NCBI GenBank assembly: GCA_019510125.1
Contig: JAEKKX010000005.1
Span: forward strand, 1-46,008
Direction: 5' to 3'
Length of the DNA: 46,008 bases
Origin: Lysobacterales bacterium
Lineage (GTDB): Bacteria > Pseudomonadota > Gammaproteobacteria > Xanthomonadales > Xanthomonadaceae
Shown here: positions 27,101 through 37,044 of the stretch, piece after piece
Layout of the letters: each line of letters opens with the position of its first letter
How positions within the stretch are numbered: position 1 is the first letter of the stretch
Made by a program: the position numbers and the translations under genes
Notes under the pieces: model-generated
The model's database searches: none
What the model was told of the DNA's origin: nothing
The model's input: the letters and a program-made list of their open reading frames with translations, nothing else

Positions 27101-28467
27101 CAAGGGGTTTTCCGTTTCCCGAGACGCCGGTACAGCGCGGAGCGACTGATCCCCAGCGCCCGGGCGGCGGCGACGGGATTGCCGTTGTGGCGGGACAGCG
27201 CGCGCTGGATCAACCACAGTTCCGCATCTTCCAGGGTCAGCCCTTCGACGGCCCGGTCGTCCGGCGCGGTCGCCGCCGGGCGGCCCTCCTGCAACTGCAG
27301 GTCGCGCTCGGTGACCCGCGGCTGCTGCGCGAGCAGGGCGGCGCGCTCGACGACGTGCTGCAGTTCGCGCACGTTGCCGGGCCAGGCGTGGCGTTCCAGC
27401 GCCTCGCGCGCATCGGGGGAGAACTCGCGCGCCGGCGAGTTCAGCCGTTCGCGGGCGCGCTGCAGGAAGTCCTCCGCGAGCAGCATGATGTCGGCCGGGC
27501 GCTCGCGCAGCGCCGGCACCCGCAGGGTCACGCCGTTGAGGCGGTACAGCAGGTCCTGCCGGAAGCTGCGCTCCTCCACGAGCGCGTGCAGGTCGGCGTT
27601 GGTCGCCGACACGAAGCGGATGTCCGCCTGCCGGGTGTAGGAGCTGCCCAGCTTTTCGTAGCTGCGCTCCTCGAGCAGGCGCAGGATCTTCGCCTGCTGG
27701 GCCAGCGGCAGGTTGGCGATTTCATCGAGGAACAGCGTGCCCTGGTCGGCGAGTTCGACCCGCCCCACCCGCTCCACCTTGGCGTCGGTGTAGGCGCCCT
27801 TGGTGTGGCCGAACATCTCGCTCTCGAACGTGGCGTCGGACAGCGAGCCCATGTTGACCGCGATGAACGGGCCGTTCGCGCGCGCCGAGTGGCGATGGAT
27901 GTGGTCGGCGAGCAGGCTTTTGCCGGTGCCGTTCTCGCCGGTGATCAGCACCGGGATCGCGCTCTGCGCCACGCGCTCGGCCATCACCAGCAGTTGCTGC
28001 ATTTCCTTCGAGCGGTGGACGATGCGGCCGGAGACGCCCTGCTGCCGGAGCAGCGCGTTCTCCGCGCGCAGCCGACGCTCCCGGCCCTGCGCCGCGCCGA
28101 GTTTCAGGTGCGTGCGCAGCGTGGTCAGCAGGCGGTTGTTGTCCCAGGGCTTTTCGATGAAGTCCGCGGCGCCCAGGCGCATCGCCTCGACCGCGAGGCC
28201 GACGGTCCCCCACCCGGTCATGGCGATGATCGGCAGGTCCTCGTTCACTTCGCGCAGGCTCGCGATCAGGGCGAGGCCTTCCTTGCCGGACGTGGTGTCC
28301 TGGACGTAGTTGAGGTCGACCATGGCGAGCTGGAACGCCTGGCGGCGCGCGGCGTCGAGCGCCTCCGCGGGCGACCTGCAGGGCAGGCAGGCCATGTCTT
28401 CGCTGGCCAGGAAAAGCTTGAGCGCGGCGAGAACGCACTCGTCGTCGTCAACGATCAGGATTGTCAT
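27100..28467 (-). CDS. NtrC-family sigma54-dependent response regulator
   Basis: 455 residues from the ATG at 28467, preceded by GGAGG and a second GGAG. The receiver domain begins MTILIVDDDE, with phosphoacceptor Asp51 and the switch Thr in MTGWG. The AAA+ domain has Walker A GENGTGKS and LFLDEIANLP (Walker B). The sigma54-contact loop reads GAYTDA rather than GAFTGA, a variant seen in some relatives of this group. A Fis-type helix-turn-helix ends the protein (NPVAAARALGISRSALYRRLGK). It is the first gene of a regulator-kinase pair immediately upstream of the beta-branching KS and ECH genes, so the polyketide locus is a plausible target. No convincing -24/-12 promoter was found in the PKS control region. 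Confidence 0.92.
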   Translation of the reverse strand: MTILIVDDDECVLAALKLFLASEDMACLPCRSPAEALDAARRQAFQLAMVDLNYVQDTTSGKEGLALIASLREVNEDLPIIAMTGWGTVGLAVEAMRLGAADFIEKPWDNNRLLTTLRTHLKLGAAQGRERRLRAENALLRQQGVSGRIVHRSKEMQQLLVMAERVAQSAIPVLITGENGTGKSLLADHIHRHSARANGPFIAVNMGSLSDATFESEMFGHTKGAYTDAKVERVGRVELADQGTLFLDEIANLPLAQQAKILRLLEERSYEKLGSSYTRQADIRFVSATNADLHALVEERSFRQDLLYRLNGVTLRVPALRERPADIMLLAEDFLQRARERLNSPAREFSPDAREALERHAWPGNVRELQHVVERAALLAQQPRVTERDLQLQEGRPAATAPDDRAVEGLTLEDAELWLIQRALSRHNGNPVAAARALGISRSALYRRLGKRKTP

Positions 28468-28618
28468 CCGCTCCAACCTCCGTTCCGTCGATCCGGTAGG
28501 CGGATGGGACTCCGGACCGCGACGCCGACGGGATGCCTGCCGTCCATGCGCCCGGGAGTCGCGAGAGTGCCGGCGAGGGCGCCGTCCTGGAGTCCGGGGG
28601 TGGCACGAACACCGCAAA

Positions 28619-28627
28619 ACGATAGCA
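28619..28627 (-). promoter_or_regulatory. possible extended -10 promoter of the two-component operon
   Basis: Within the 221-base gap between the aldehyde dehydrogenase stop and the regulator start, the minus strand has TGC followed by TATCGT, an extended -10 form, in the only AT-richer patch of the gap. There is no good -35 box. The remaining gap is GC-rich and shows no gene. Confidence 0.35.
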
Positions 28628-28688
28628 CACCGGTCCGCCGGCCACGGCCGCTCCATCGCCGCGGGGCGGGGGGTGCGGTCCCGCCCGG

Positions 28689-30194
28689 TCAGGTCGCCAG
28701 ATTGATCCAGGTCGCCTTCATTTCGGTGTACTTCTCGAAGGCGTGGAGCGACTTGTCGCGGCCGTTGCCGGACTGCTTGTAGCCGCCGAACGGCGCGGTC
28801 ATGTCGCCGCCGTCCCAGTAGTTCACCCAGACGCTGCCGGCGCGCAGCTCGCGGGCCACGCGATGGGCGCGACCGATGTCGCGGGTCCACACGCCCGCGG
28901 CCAGCCCGTACTCGGTGTCGTTGGCCAGGCGCACGGCCTCGGCCTCGTCGTCGAAGGCGATCACCGACAGCACCGGGCCGAAGATCTCCTCGCGCGCGAT
29001 CACGTTGTCCGGGGCGACCTCGTCGAAGACGGTCGGTTCGATGTAGCAGCCGCCGGCCACCACGTCGGCGCGGCCGCCGCCGAGAACCAGCCGGGCGCCC
29101 TCGCCCTGCCCCCTGGCGATGTAGTCGAGCACGCGCGCGGTCTGGCCTTCGTCGACCATCGCGCCCATCCGGGCGCCGGGCTCGAGCGGGTGCTGCGGCC
29201 GCATGCCGCGGCCGGCCTCGACCACCGCGGCGACGAAGTCGTCCTTGATCGCGCGCTGCACCAGCAGCCGCGACGCGGCCGTGCAGACCTCGCCCTGGTT
29301 GTAGAAGATGCCCAGGGCCGCGGCCTTCGCCGCCTCGCCCAGGTCCGGGGCGTCGGCGAACACGAGGTTCGGGCTCTTGCCGCCGCATTCCATGTAGGCG
29401 CGCTTCATGTTCGAGCGGCCGGCGCACTGCAGCAGGTGCTTGCCCACCGCGGTCGAGCCGGTGAACACCAGCCCGTCGACGTCCATGTGCAGGGCCAGCG
29501 GCTCGCCGGCCTCCTGGCCGAAGCCGGGGACCACGTTGAACACCCCGGCCGGCAGCCCCGCCTCCAGGGCCAGTTCGGCCAGCCGGATCGCGGTCAACGG
29601 CGACTTCTCGGACGGTTTGAGCACGACGGAATTGCCCATCGCCAGCGCCGGCGCGATCTTCCACGCCGCCATCAGCATCGGGAAGTTCCACGGCACGATC
29701 GCGCCGACCACGCCCAGCGGCTCGCGGGTGATCAGGCCGAGTTCGTCCGGCCCGGTCGGGGCCACTTCGCCGTAGACCTTGTCGATCGCCTCGCCCGTCC
29801 AGGACAGGCAGCGGAGGGTGGCGGCGACATCGACCTGGCGCGCGTCGGTGACCGGCTTGCCCATGTCGAGCGCCTCGATCACGGCCAGCTCGTCCGCATG
29901 TTTTTCAACGAGTTGCGTGAACTTCCCGAGAATCTTCTTTCGATACGAGGGTTTGGTGTCCGACCACACCCCGGCCTCGAAGCTGCGCCGCGCCGCCGCC
30001 ACCGCCCGGGCGATGTCCTCGCCGCCACCGCGGGCCACCCGGGCAAGCACGCGGCCGTCGACCGGGCTCACGCAGTCGAAGGTGCGGCCGTCGGCGGCAT
30101 CGACGAAGCGGCCGTCGATCAGGGCGCGGGTGCGCAGGTCGAGGCCGTCGGCCAGCGCCTGCCAGCGTTCGCGGGTGTCGGGGGCGGTGCTCAT
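28689..30194 (-). CDS. puuC: PuuC-type aldehyde dehydrogenase (gamma-aminobutyraldehyde / gamma-glutamyl derivative)
   Basis: 501 residues, ATG at 30194 with GGAG nine bases upstream. It is an NAD(P)-dependent aldehyde dehydrogenase with PWNFPMLMAAWKIAPAL, FTGSTAVGK, catalytic Glu in MECGGKSPN and catalytic Cys304 in GEVCTAASR. Overall pattern and length match PuuC/KauB enzymes that oxidise aminobutyraldehyde-type products of putrescine breakdown. The gene follows the PuuR-like regulator by 25 bases, so the two probably form one operon under autoregulation. The exact aldehyde (free or gamma-glutamylated) is uncertain because no PuuA or PuuB is visible here. Confidence 0.88.
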   Translation of the reverse strand: MSTAPDTRERWQALADGLDLRTRALIDGRFVDAADGRTFDCVSPVDGRVLARVARGGGEDIARAVAAARRSFEAGVWSDTKPSYRKKILGKFTQLVEKHADELAVIEALDMGKPVTDARQVDVAATLRCLSWTGEAIDKVYGEVAPTGPDELGLITREPLGVVGAIVPWNFPMLMAAWKIAPALAMGNSVVLKPSEKSPLTAIRLAELALEAGLPAGVFNVVPGFGQEAGEPLALHMDVDGLVFTGSTAVGKHLLQCAGRSNMKRAYMECGGKSPNLVFADAPDLGEAAKAAALGIFYNQGEVCTAASRLLVQRAIKDDFVAAVVEAGRGMRPQHPLEPGARMGAMVDEGQTARVLDYIARGQGEGARLVLGGGRADVVAGGCYIEPTVFDEVAPDNVIAREEIFGPVLSVIAFDDEAEAVRLANDTEYGLAAGVWTRDIGRAHRVARELRAGSVWVNYWDGGDMTAPFGGYKQSGNGRDKSLHAFEKYTEMKATWINLAT

Positions 30195-30219
30195 GTGGGG
30201 GGTCTCCGGAAAACGGGCG

Positions 30220-30768
30220 TCAGAACGTCGGCGGCGTGCTGGCGCTGACGATCACCACGTCGCAGTCGCCGAGGTTGCGGAAGCGATGCGGCTTGCGGCA
30301 GTCGAAGTAATAGCCTTCGCCCGGGCCGAGCACCCGCACCTGGTCGGCGACGGTGATCTCGACCTGGCCGGCCAGCACCACCCCGCCCTCCTCGCCCTCG
30401 TGGGTGATCATCCCCGAGCCGGTGTCGCTGCCCGGCTCCATCACCTCGCGCAGCACGCACATCTGGCGCCGCGGGCGGTGGTGGCCGACCAGGAAATAGT
30501 GGATGTCGTTGCTGCCCATGTCGGGCTGCTCGTCCACGCCGTAGAACGGCTGGTCGGTGGGCCGGATGTCGATGTCCAGGGTGAAGAAGTCGGCCATCGA
30601 GATCGGGATCCCGTCCAGCACCTTCTTCAGCGAGCTGACCGAGGGGCTGACCTTGTTCTGTTCGATCAGCGAAATGGTGCTGTTGGTGACGCCGACCCGC
30701 TTCGCCAGCTCGCGCTGGCTGAGGCCCTTGTTCTTGCGGACGAGCTGGAGGCGTGCGCCGATATCCAT
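30220..30768 (-). CDS. puuR: PuuR-like XRE-cupin transcriptional regulator
   Basis: 182 residues. An N-terminal helix-turn-helix (residues 1-60; GLSQRELAKRVGVTNSTISLIEQNKVSPSVSSLKKVLDG is its core) is followed by a C-terminal cupin (about 105-180; THEGEEGGVVLAGQVEI, YYFDCRKPHRFRN). In E. coli PuuR represses putrescine-use genes and putrescine relieves it. Here the gene is divergent from an omega-aminotransferase and upstream of a PuuC-type dehydrogenase, which supports a polyamine-responsive repressor. A candidate operator pair lies in the 138-base divergent gap. Confidence 0.9.
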   Translation of the reverse strand: MDIGARLQLVRKNKGLSQRELAKRVGVTNSTISLIEQNKVSPSVSSLKKVLDGIPISMADFFTLDIDIRPTDQPFYGVDEQPDMGSNDIHYFLVGHHRPRRQMCVLREVMEPGSDTGSGMITHEGEEGGVVLAGQVEITVADQVRVLGPGEGYYFDCRKPHRFRNLGDCDVVIVSASTPPTF

Positions 30769-30798
30769 GGGTTCCGGTCGACTTTGGTGTAGCGGGAT

Positions 30799-30856
30799 AC
30801 TTTACACCCGCCGTGCTGTGCAGCATTTTTCGGCAAATGCGAACCCGTTGTAAAGT
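30799..30856. promoter_or_regulatory. inverted pair of ACTTTACA elements, candidate PuuR-like operator
   Basis: ACTTTACA at 30799-30806 and its exact reverse complement TGTAAAGT at 30849-30856, 50 bases between centres, in the gap between the regulator and the aminotransferase. The similarity extends a few bases further (ACTTTACA then mostly C/G). One element faces each gene, as expected for a regulator acting on both. Binding is inferred from position only. Confidence 0.55.
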
Positions 30857-30906
30857 TTTTTCAACGCGCTAAGCTTTCCGGCATCCGTTCGACCCAGGAG
30901 CCGCCC

Positions 30907-32277
30907 ATGCGCGACGACCGCGCCCCCTCCTCCCTTGGCGAGGCCTACGCGGCCCAGGCCACGCGCATGCCGGACAGCCTGGACGCGTTCTGGATGCCGT
31001 TCTCGGCGAACCGGCAGTTCAAGGCGCATCCGCGCCTGCTGGCCAGCGCCGAGGGCATGTTCTACCGCGACGTCGAGGGCCGCGAGATCCTCGACGCCAC
31101 CGGCGGCCTGTGGTGCGTCAACGCCGGGCACGCCCGGCCGCGGATCGTCGAGGCGGTGCGCCAGCAGATCGCGACCCTCGACTTCGCGCCCACCTTCCAG
31201 ATGGGCCATCCGCTGCCGTTCACCCTCGCCCAGCGGCTCAAGGCGATCGCGCCGGACCACCTCGGCCACCTGTTCTTCACCAACTCCGGCTCGGAGTCGG
31301 TCGACACCGCGCTGAAGATCGCGCTCGCCTACCACCGCGCCCGCGGCGAAGGCCAGCGCACCCGCCTGATCGGCCGCGAGAAGGGCTACCACGGCGTCGG
31401 CTTCGGCGGCATTTCGGTGGGCGGCCTGCCCAACAACCGCAAGTTCTTCGGCAGCCTGCTGCCCGGCGTGGACCACCTGCGCCACACCCTGGACATCGAA
31501 CGCAACGCCTTCAGCCGCGGCCTGCCGGCGCACGGGCTGGAGCTGGCCGAGGACCTGGAGCGACTGGTCGCGCTGCACGACGCCAGCACGATCGCCGCGG
31601 TCATCGTCGAACCGGTCGCCGGCTCCGCCGGCGTGGTGCTGCCGCCGGAGGGCTACCTCAAGCGCCTGCGCGAGATCTGCGACAGGCACGGCATCCTGCT
31701 GATCTTCGACGAAGTCATCACCGGCTTCGGCCGCGTCGGCAAGGCCTTCGCCGCCGAGCGCTTCGGGGTGAAGCCGGACATGATCACCTGCGCCAAGGGC
31801 CTGACCAACGGCTGCGTGCCGATGGGCGCGGTGTTCGTGTCCGACGGCATCCACGAGGCCTTCATGAAGGGCCCGGAGCAGATGATCGAGCTGTTCCACG
31901 GCTACACCTACTCCGGCCACCCGCTGGCCTGCGCCGCCGCCCTGGCGACCCTGGACACCTACGCCGAGGAAAACCTCTTCGAGCAGGCGATCGCGCTGGA
32001 AGACGCCTGGGCCGACGCGATCCACGCCCTGCGCGGCCTGCCCAACGTGGTCGACATCCGCAACATCGGCCTGATCGGCGCGATCGAGCTGGCGCCCCGC
32101 CCGGGCGCGCCCGGCGCCCGCGCCTACGACGTCTTCACCCGCTGCTTCCACCGCGAAAACCTGCTGATCCGGGTCACCGGCGACGTGATCGCGCTGTCGC
32201 CGCCGCTGATCCTCGACCGGGACCATATCGACCGCATCTTCCGGACCCTTGCGCATGTGATCCGGGAAACGGCCTAA
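30907..32277 (+). CDS. omega-amino acid:pyruvate aminotransferase (class III)
   Basis: 456 residues, ATG with AGGAG six bases upstream. SLDAFWMPFSANRQFKAHPR near the start is the signature of beta-alanine/omega-amino acid:pyruvate transaminases. FFTNSGSESVDTALK, IVEPVAGSAGV, IFDEVITGFGRVG and the PLP lysine Lys297 in TCAKGLTNG follow. The family moves the terminal amino group of beta-alanine, GABA or a diamine to pyruvate, giving alanine. The gene for alanine dehydrogenase follows 36 bases later and would recycle that alanine. Divergent placement from the PuuR-like gene suggests polyamine induction. Confidence 0.92.
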   Translation: MRDDRAPSSLGEAYAAQATRMPDSLDAFWMPFSANRQFKAHPRLLASAEGMFYRDVEGREILDATGGLWCVNAGHARPRIVEAVRQQIATLDFAPTFQMGHPLPFTLAQRLKAIAPDHLGHLFFTNSGSESVDTALKIALAYHRARGEGQRTRLIGREKGYHGVGFGGISVGGLPNNRKFFGSLLPGVDHLRHTLDIERNAFSRGLPAHGLELAEDLERLVALHDASTIAAVIVEPVAGSAGVVLPPEGYLKRLREICDRHGILLIFDEVITGFGRVGKAFAAERFGVKPDMITCAKGLTNGCVPMGAVFVSDGIHEAFMKGPEQMIELFHGYTYSGHPLACAAALATLDTYAEENLFEQAIALEDAWADAIHALRGLPNVVDIRNIGLIGAIELAPRPGAPGARAYDVFTRCFHRENLLIRVTGDVIALSPPLILDRDHIDRIFRTLAHVIRETA

Positions 32278-32313
32278 TGCGCGCCTCGCCCAACCTCTGA
32301 ACGGTATCCAGCC

Positions 32314-33429
32314 ATGCTCATCGGCGTTCCCAAGGAAATCAAGAACCACGAATACCGCATCGGCCTGACGCCCGCGGGCGCGCGCGAGCTGGTGAGCCAC
32401 GGCCACCGGGTGATGGTGCAGCGCGACGGCGGCAAGGCCATCGGCCTGACCAACGAGATGTACGTGAAGGCCGGCGCCGAAATCGTCGACACCGCGGAGG
32501 AAATCTTCGCCCGCGCCGAGATGATCATCAAGGTGAAGGAGCCGCAACCGGTCGAGTGCGCGATGCTGCGCCCCGGCCAGGTGCTCTACACCTACCTGCA
32601 CCTGGCGCCGGACCCGGCGCAGACCGCTGCGCTGGTGAAATCCGGCTGCACCGCGATCGCCTACGAGACCGTCACCGATAAGCGCGGCGGCCTGCCGCTG
32701 CTGGCGCCGATGTCCGAGGTCGCCGGGCGCATGTCGATCCAGGCCGGCGCGCACGCGCTGGAGAAGGCCCAGGGCGGTTCCGGCGTGCTGCTCGGCGGCG
32801 TGCCCGGCGTCAAGCCCGCGGAGGTCATGGTGATCGGCGGCGGCGTGGTCGGCATCAACGCCGCGCGCATGGCGATGGGCCTGAACGCCCACGTCACCAT
32901 CCTCGACCGCTCGCTGGAGCGCCTGAAGTACCTCGACGAGGTCTACGGCCACCAGCTCACCACCATCTACTCCACCCACGACGCCATCGAGGAACGCCTC
33001 CCCGACACCGACCTGGTGATCGGCGCGGTGCTCATCCCCGGCGCGGCCGCGCCCAAGCTGGTGTCGCGCCAGCAGTTGGGCCTGATGCGTCCCGGCTCGG
33101 TGCTGGTCGACGTCGCGATCGACCAGGGCGGCTGCTTCGAGACCTCGAAGGCCACCACCCACCAGAACCCGACCTACGAAGTGGACGGCGTGATCCACTA
33201 CTGCGTCGCCAACATGCCCGGCGGCGTCGCCCGCACCTCCACCTTCGCCCTGACCAACGCCACCCTGCCCTTCGCGGTGCAACTGGCGAACAAGGGTGCG
33301 AAGAAGGCGCTGCTCGACGATCCGCACCTGCTCAACGGCCTCAACGTCCACGCCGGCAAGATCACCTACAAGGCGGTCGCCGACGACCTCGGTTACGAAT
33401 ACGTGCCGGCGGAGAAGGCGCTGGGTTGA
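32314..33429 (+). CDS. ald: alanine dehydrogenase
   Basis: 371 residues, the normal length. [22 protein letters not shown] and MVQRDGG at the N-terminus, KVKEPQ, the dinucleotide-binding [15 protein letters not shown] (about 170-185) and the C-terminal [19 protein letters not shown] identify it. It catalyses NAD-dependent oxidative deamination of L-alanine to pyruvate and ammonia. Position after the pyruvate-dependent aminotransferase suggests a closed amino-group cycle. No strong ribosome binding site precedes the ATG, so translation may depend on the upstream gene. Confidence 0.96.
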   Translation: MLIGVPKEIKNHEYRIGLTPAGARELVSHGHRVMVQRDGGKAIGLTNEMYVKAGAEIVDTAEEIFARAEMIIKVKEPQPVECAMLRPGQVLYTYLHLAPDPAQTAALVKSGCTAIAYETVTDKRGGLPLLAPMSEVAGRMSIQAGAHALEKAQGGSGVLLGGVPGVKPAEVMVIGGGVVGINAARMAMGLNAHVTILDRSLERLKYLDEVYGHQLTTIYSTHDAIEERLPDTDLVIGAVLIPGAAAPKLVSRQQLGLMRPGSVLVDVAIDQGGCFETSKATTHQNPTYEVDGVIHYCVANMPGGVARTSTFALTNATLPFAVQLANKGAKKALLDDPHLLNGLNVHAGKITYKAVADDLGYEYVPAEKALG

Positions 33430-33519
33430 TCGTGGCGACGGCAGGCGCCCACGGGATACGGCACGTCGCACGCCGTTCCCGCGGGCTTTGCCGGCGCCGC
33501 ATCGAGACGCGATGACCAC

Positions 33520-34125
33520 ATGAAACGCCTGATCGCAATCCTGGTCTTGTCGTTGCTGGCGGGCTGTCCGGCCCAGCAAGCAACCACGTCGGCGCAAGCA
33601 AGTGGAGAGTCCCGCGAGGACCGGATGAAGGCGGCCGATGCGGCGGAAGCGGCCGCCCTGGCCGCCGAAAAGGCCCTCCAGGAACGCGCTGCGTCCTCCG
33701 CGCCCGACGGCGAGATCGATACGGGACCCGCAGAGGTCGATGCGCAACCCGCAGCGTCCGCCACGGCAGCAGGAAAGACACCGGCCCGGCCGGAGGATTG
33801 CGACCTGGCCGCCGGCGGGCAATCGCAGATGAACGCCTGTTCCGCAGCGCAGTTCATGGCGGCGGATCGTCGACTGAACGAACTGTACCGCACGCAGACG
33901 GATTATCTGTCCGCAGGCTCGAGAAGCATGCTGCGGTCGGCGCAGCGCGACTGGCTGAAGTATCGCGACGCGACGTGCGCCTACGAAACCGCGTGGCCGG
34001 ATGGCCGATGCAGCGGAACCATCTGTCCGCTGCAGGCCAACTTGTGCTTGAAACGACTCACCGACCAGCGCATCGCGGACATGGAGCGCTTCGTGAATTG
34101 CCGGGACAATGGATGTCCCCTGTGA
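33520..34125 (+). CDS. LprI-domain (DUF1311) lipoprotein
   Basis: 201 residues. A lipoprotein signal with lipobox LLAGC (Cys16) is followed by a low-complexity Ala/Glu-rich linker (about 35-95). The C-terminal LprI-like domain (about 100-195) has several Cys, CSAAQFMAADRRLNELYR and AQRDWLKYRDATCAYE. The family includes lysozyme-inhibitor-like envelope proteins; function here is unproven. It interrupts the catabolic genes and shows no functional link to them. Confidence 0.8.
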   Translation: MKRLIAILVLSLLAGCPAQQATTSAQASGESREDRMKAADAAEAAALAAEKALQERAASSAPDGEIDTGPAEVDAQPAASATAAGKTPARPEDCDLAAGGQSQMNACSAAQFMAADRRLNELYRTQTDYLSAGSRSMLRSAQRDWLKYRDATCAYETAWPDGRCSGTICPLQANLCLKRLTDQRIADMERFVNCRDNGCPL

Positions 34126-34195
34126 CTGCCGCCGGCTTCTCCACTTCGATGGATGATCCGGCATCGATCAAGCGATAGCAGACAAGGCGCCGCCC

Positions 34196-35689
<1,494 letters not shown>

Positions 35690-35744
35690 CTTCCGATGTG
35701 CATCGCGCATCGGGAGCCATCCCGAACGCATGTGAGGGATCTGC

Positions 35745-36311
35745 TTGAACATGCTGAACCGCACCAGGATCGCCATGGTTTCGGGTACTGGCATCGCCCG
35801 CCGCGCCTTGGTCTTTGCCGTACTCGCTTCGCTGGCCGCGGTCTCCGTACCGGCTTCCGCGGGCCACCCGGCCCGCCCCGACCTCGGCGCGCAGACCCGT
35901 CGTTTCGTCGAACAATACAAGGTCTCTCCGGAACGCGATGCACGGGACATGGCGAACTTGCGCCGCGTCCTGTCGCCTGCGTTCTTCCGGGCCCTCGACG
36001 CTGCGTTCCGGGAGGATCGCGAAACCTCGGCACAGGATCCGAGCGCCAAGCCGCCACACGCCGATTTCACCTTCATCTGTTCGGACGGCTCAATGGACGG
36101 CTACGCCATTTCGTCCGTGCGCCACGTCTCGTCGTCGTCCGTCGACGTGATCGTCTCGTTCTACGATCTCTATCGCGGCGAAACCTACCGCTGGAAGGAT
36201 CGCTATCGCTGGATCCGCACGCCGGCCGGCTGGCGACTCGACGACATCGAATGCGAAATCGATCGCCCCAACGGCCGTTATTCCATGCGCAAGGCGATCG
36301 ATCATGGATAG
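35745..36311 (+). CDS. exported protein of unknown function
   Basis: 188 residues from TTG at 35745, which has GAGGG six bases upstream; the ATG at 35751 is the alternative. A signal peptide is clear (hydrophobic stretch about residues 19-38 ending VPASAGH). The rest is a small domain resembling DUF3828-type secreted proteins (FVEQYKV, LSPAFFRALDAAF, WIRTPAGWRLDDIEC). Its end overlaps the sirtuin start by eight bases, so the two are translationally linked. Function is unknown. Confidence 0.75.
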   Translation: MNMLNRTRIAMVSGTGIARRALVFAVLASLAAVSVPASAGHPARPDLGAQTRRFVEQYKVSPERDARDMANLRRVLSPAFFRALDAAFREDRETSAQDPSAKPPHADFTFICSDGSMDGYAISSVRHVSSSSVDVIVSFYDLYRGETYRWKDRYRWIRTPAGWRLDDIECEIDRPNGRYSMRKAIDHG

Positions 36312-37020
36312 CGGCGGGCGCCTGCATCCGCACAAGATCGTCATCCTCTCCGGCGCCGGCGTCAGCGCCGAGAGCGGCCTGCCGACGTTCCGCGACGCCG
36401 ACGGGCTGTGGCGCAACCACGACTGGCGGGAACTCGCGAGCCCCGAAGGCTGGCGCAAGCATCCCGAACTGGTGCTGGCGTTCTACAACGAGCGTCGCGC
36501 CCGCGCCGCGGAAGCGCAGCCGAACGCCGCGCACCGCGCGATCGCCGAGCTGGAATCGAAGTACGACGTCGTGGTGGTCACCCAGAACGTCGACGACCTG
36601 CACGAACGCGGCGGCTCCACGCAGGTCGTGCATCTCCATGGCCAACTGGCGTGGGCGCGCGGCACGTCGCCGCGACGGCTGCGGCGGCGGATCGACGCCG
36701 CGCCGATCCACCTCGGCGACCTGTGCGAAGACGGCACCCAACTGCGTCCCGACATCGTCTGGTTCGGCGAGGACGTGCCGATGATGGACGTCGCCGCACG
36801 CCACGTGAGCGAGGCGGACAAGGTGCTGGTCGTCGGCACCTCGCTGTCGGTCTACCCCGCCGCGTCGCTGACGCGCTACGCCGGCGCGACCGCGGAGAAG
36901 GTCGTGTGCGCGTTCGAGGTCGACGACCTGCCGTGGGGCTTCCGCATGCTGCGCGGCCCGGCAACGGAGATCGTGCCGGCGCTGGTGCGCGAATGGCTGG
37001 CGGACGGCGTCGCGGCCTGA
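36304..37020 (+). CDS. Sir2-family NAD-dependent deacylase lacking the zinc cysteines
   Basis: 238 residues. NAD-binding GAGVSAESGLPTFRDADGLW, the TQNVDDLHERGG motif and catalytic His in HLHGQL are intact, as are RPDIVWFGE and VVGTSLSVYPA. The region that normally holds the CxxC...CxxC zinc site has a single Cys (GDLCEDG). Zinc-less bacterial sirtuins are known, so activity is still expected. The ATG lies within the last codons of the preceding gene. It may deacylate lysines of acyl-CoA-using enzymes, but no target can be read here. Confidence 0.92.
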   Translation: MDSGGRLHPHKIVILSGAGVSAESGLPTFRDADGLWRNHDWRELASPEGWRKHPELVLAFYNERRARAAEAQPNAAHRAIAELESKYDVVVVTQNVDDLHERGGSTQVVHLHGQLAWARGTSPRRLRRRIDAAPIHLGDLCEDGTQLRPDIVWFGEDVPMMDVAARHVSEADKVLVVGTSLSVYPAASLTRYAGATAEKVVCAFEVDDLPWGFRMLRGPATEIVPALVREWLADGVAA

Positions 37021-37044
37021 GCGGGCCGCCGACGGGCGCTCAGG
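37016..37044. terminator. hairpin spanning both stop codons of convergent genes
   Basis: CCTGAGCG (37016-37023) pairs with CGCTCAGG (37037-37044) around a 13-base loop. The stem contains the stop codons of both the sirtuin and the DUF3142 gene. No T tract is present. Confidence 0.4.

Noticed and set aside
28601-28616. TGGCACG with GC ten bases later, resembling a sigma54 -24/-12 promoter next to the sigma54-type regulator
   Set aside because: It points rightwards into the antisense of the aldehyde dehydrogenase end, has CC for TT in the -12 part, and no gene lies downstream in that direction.
28468-29691. N-terminal extension of the response regulator frame up to 29691
   Set aside because: It runs antisense-frame through the aldehyde dehydrogenase and is Arg/Gly-rich. 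The receiver domain begins exactly at the ATG at 28467.
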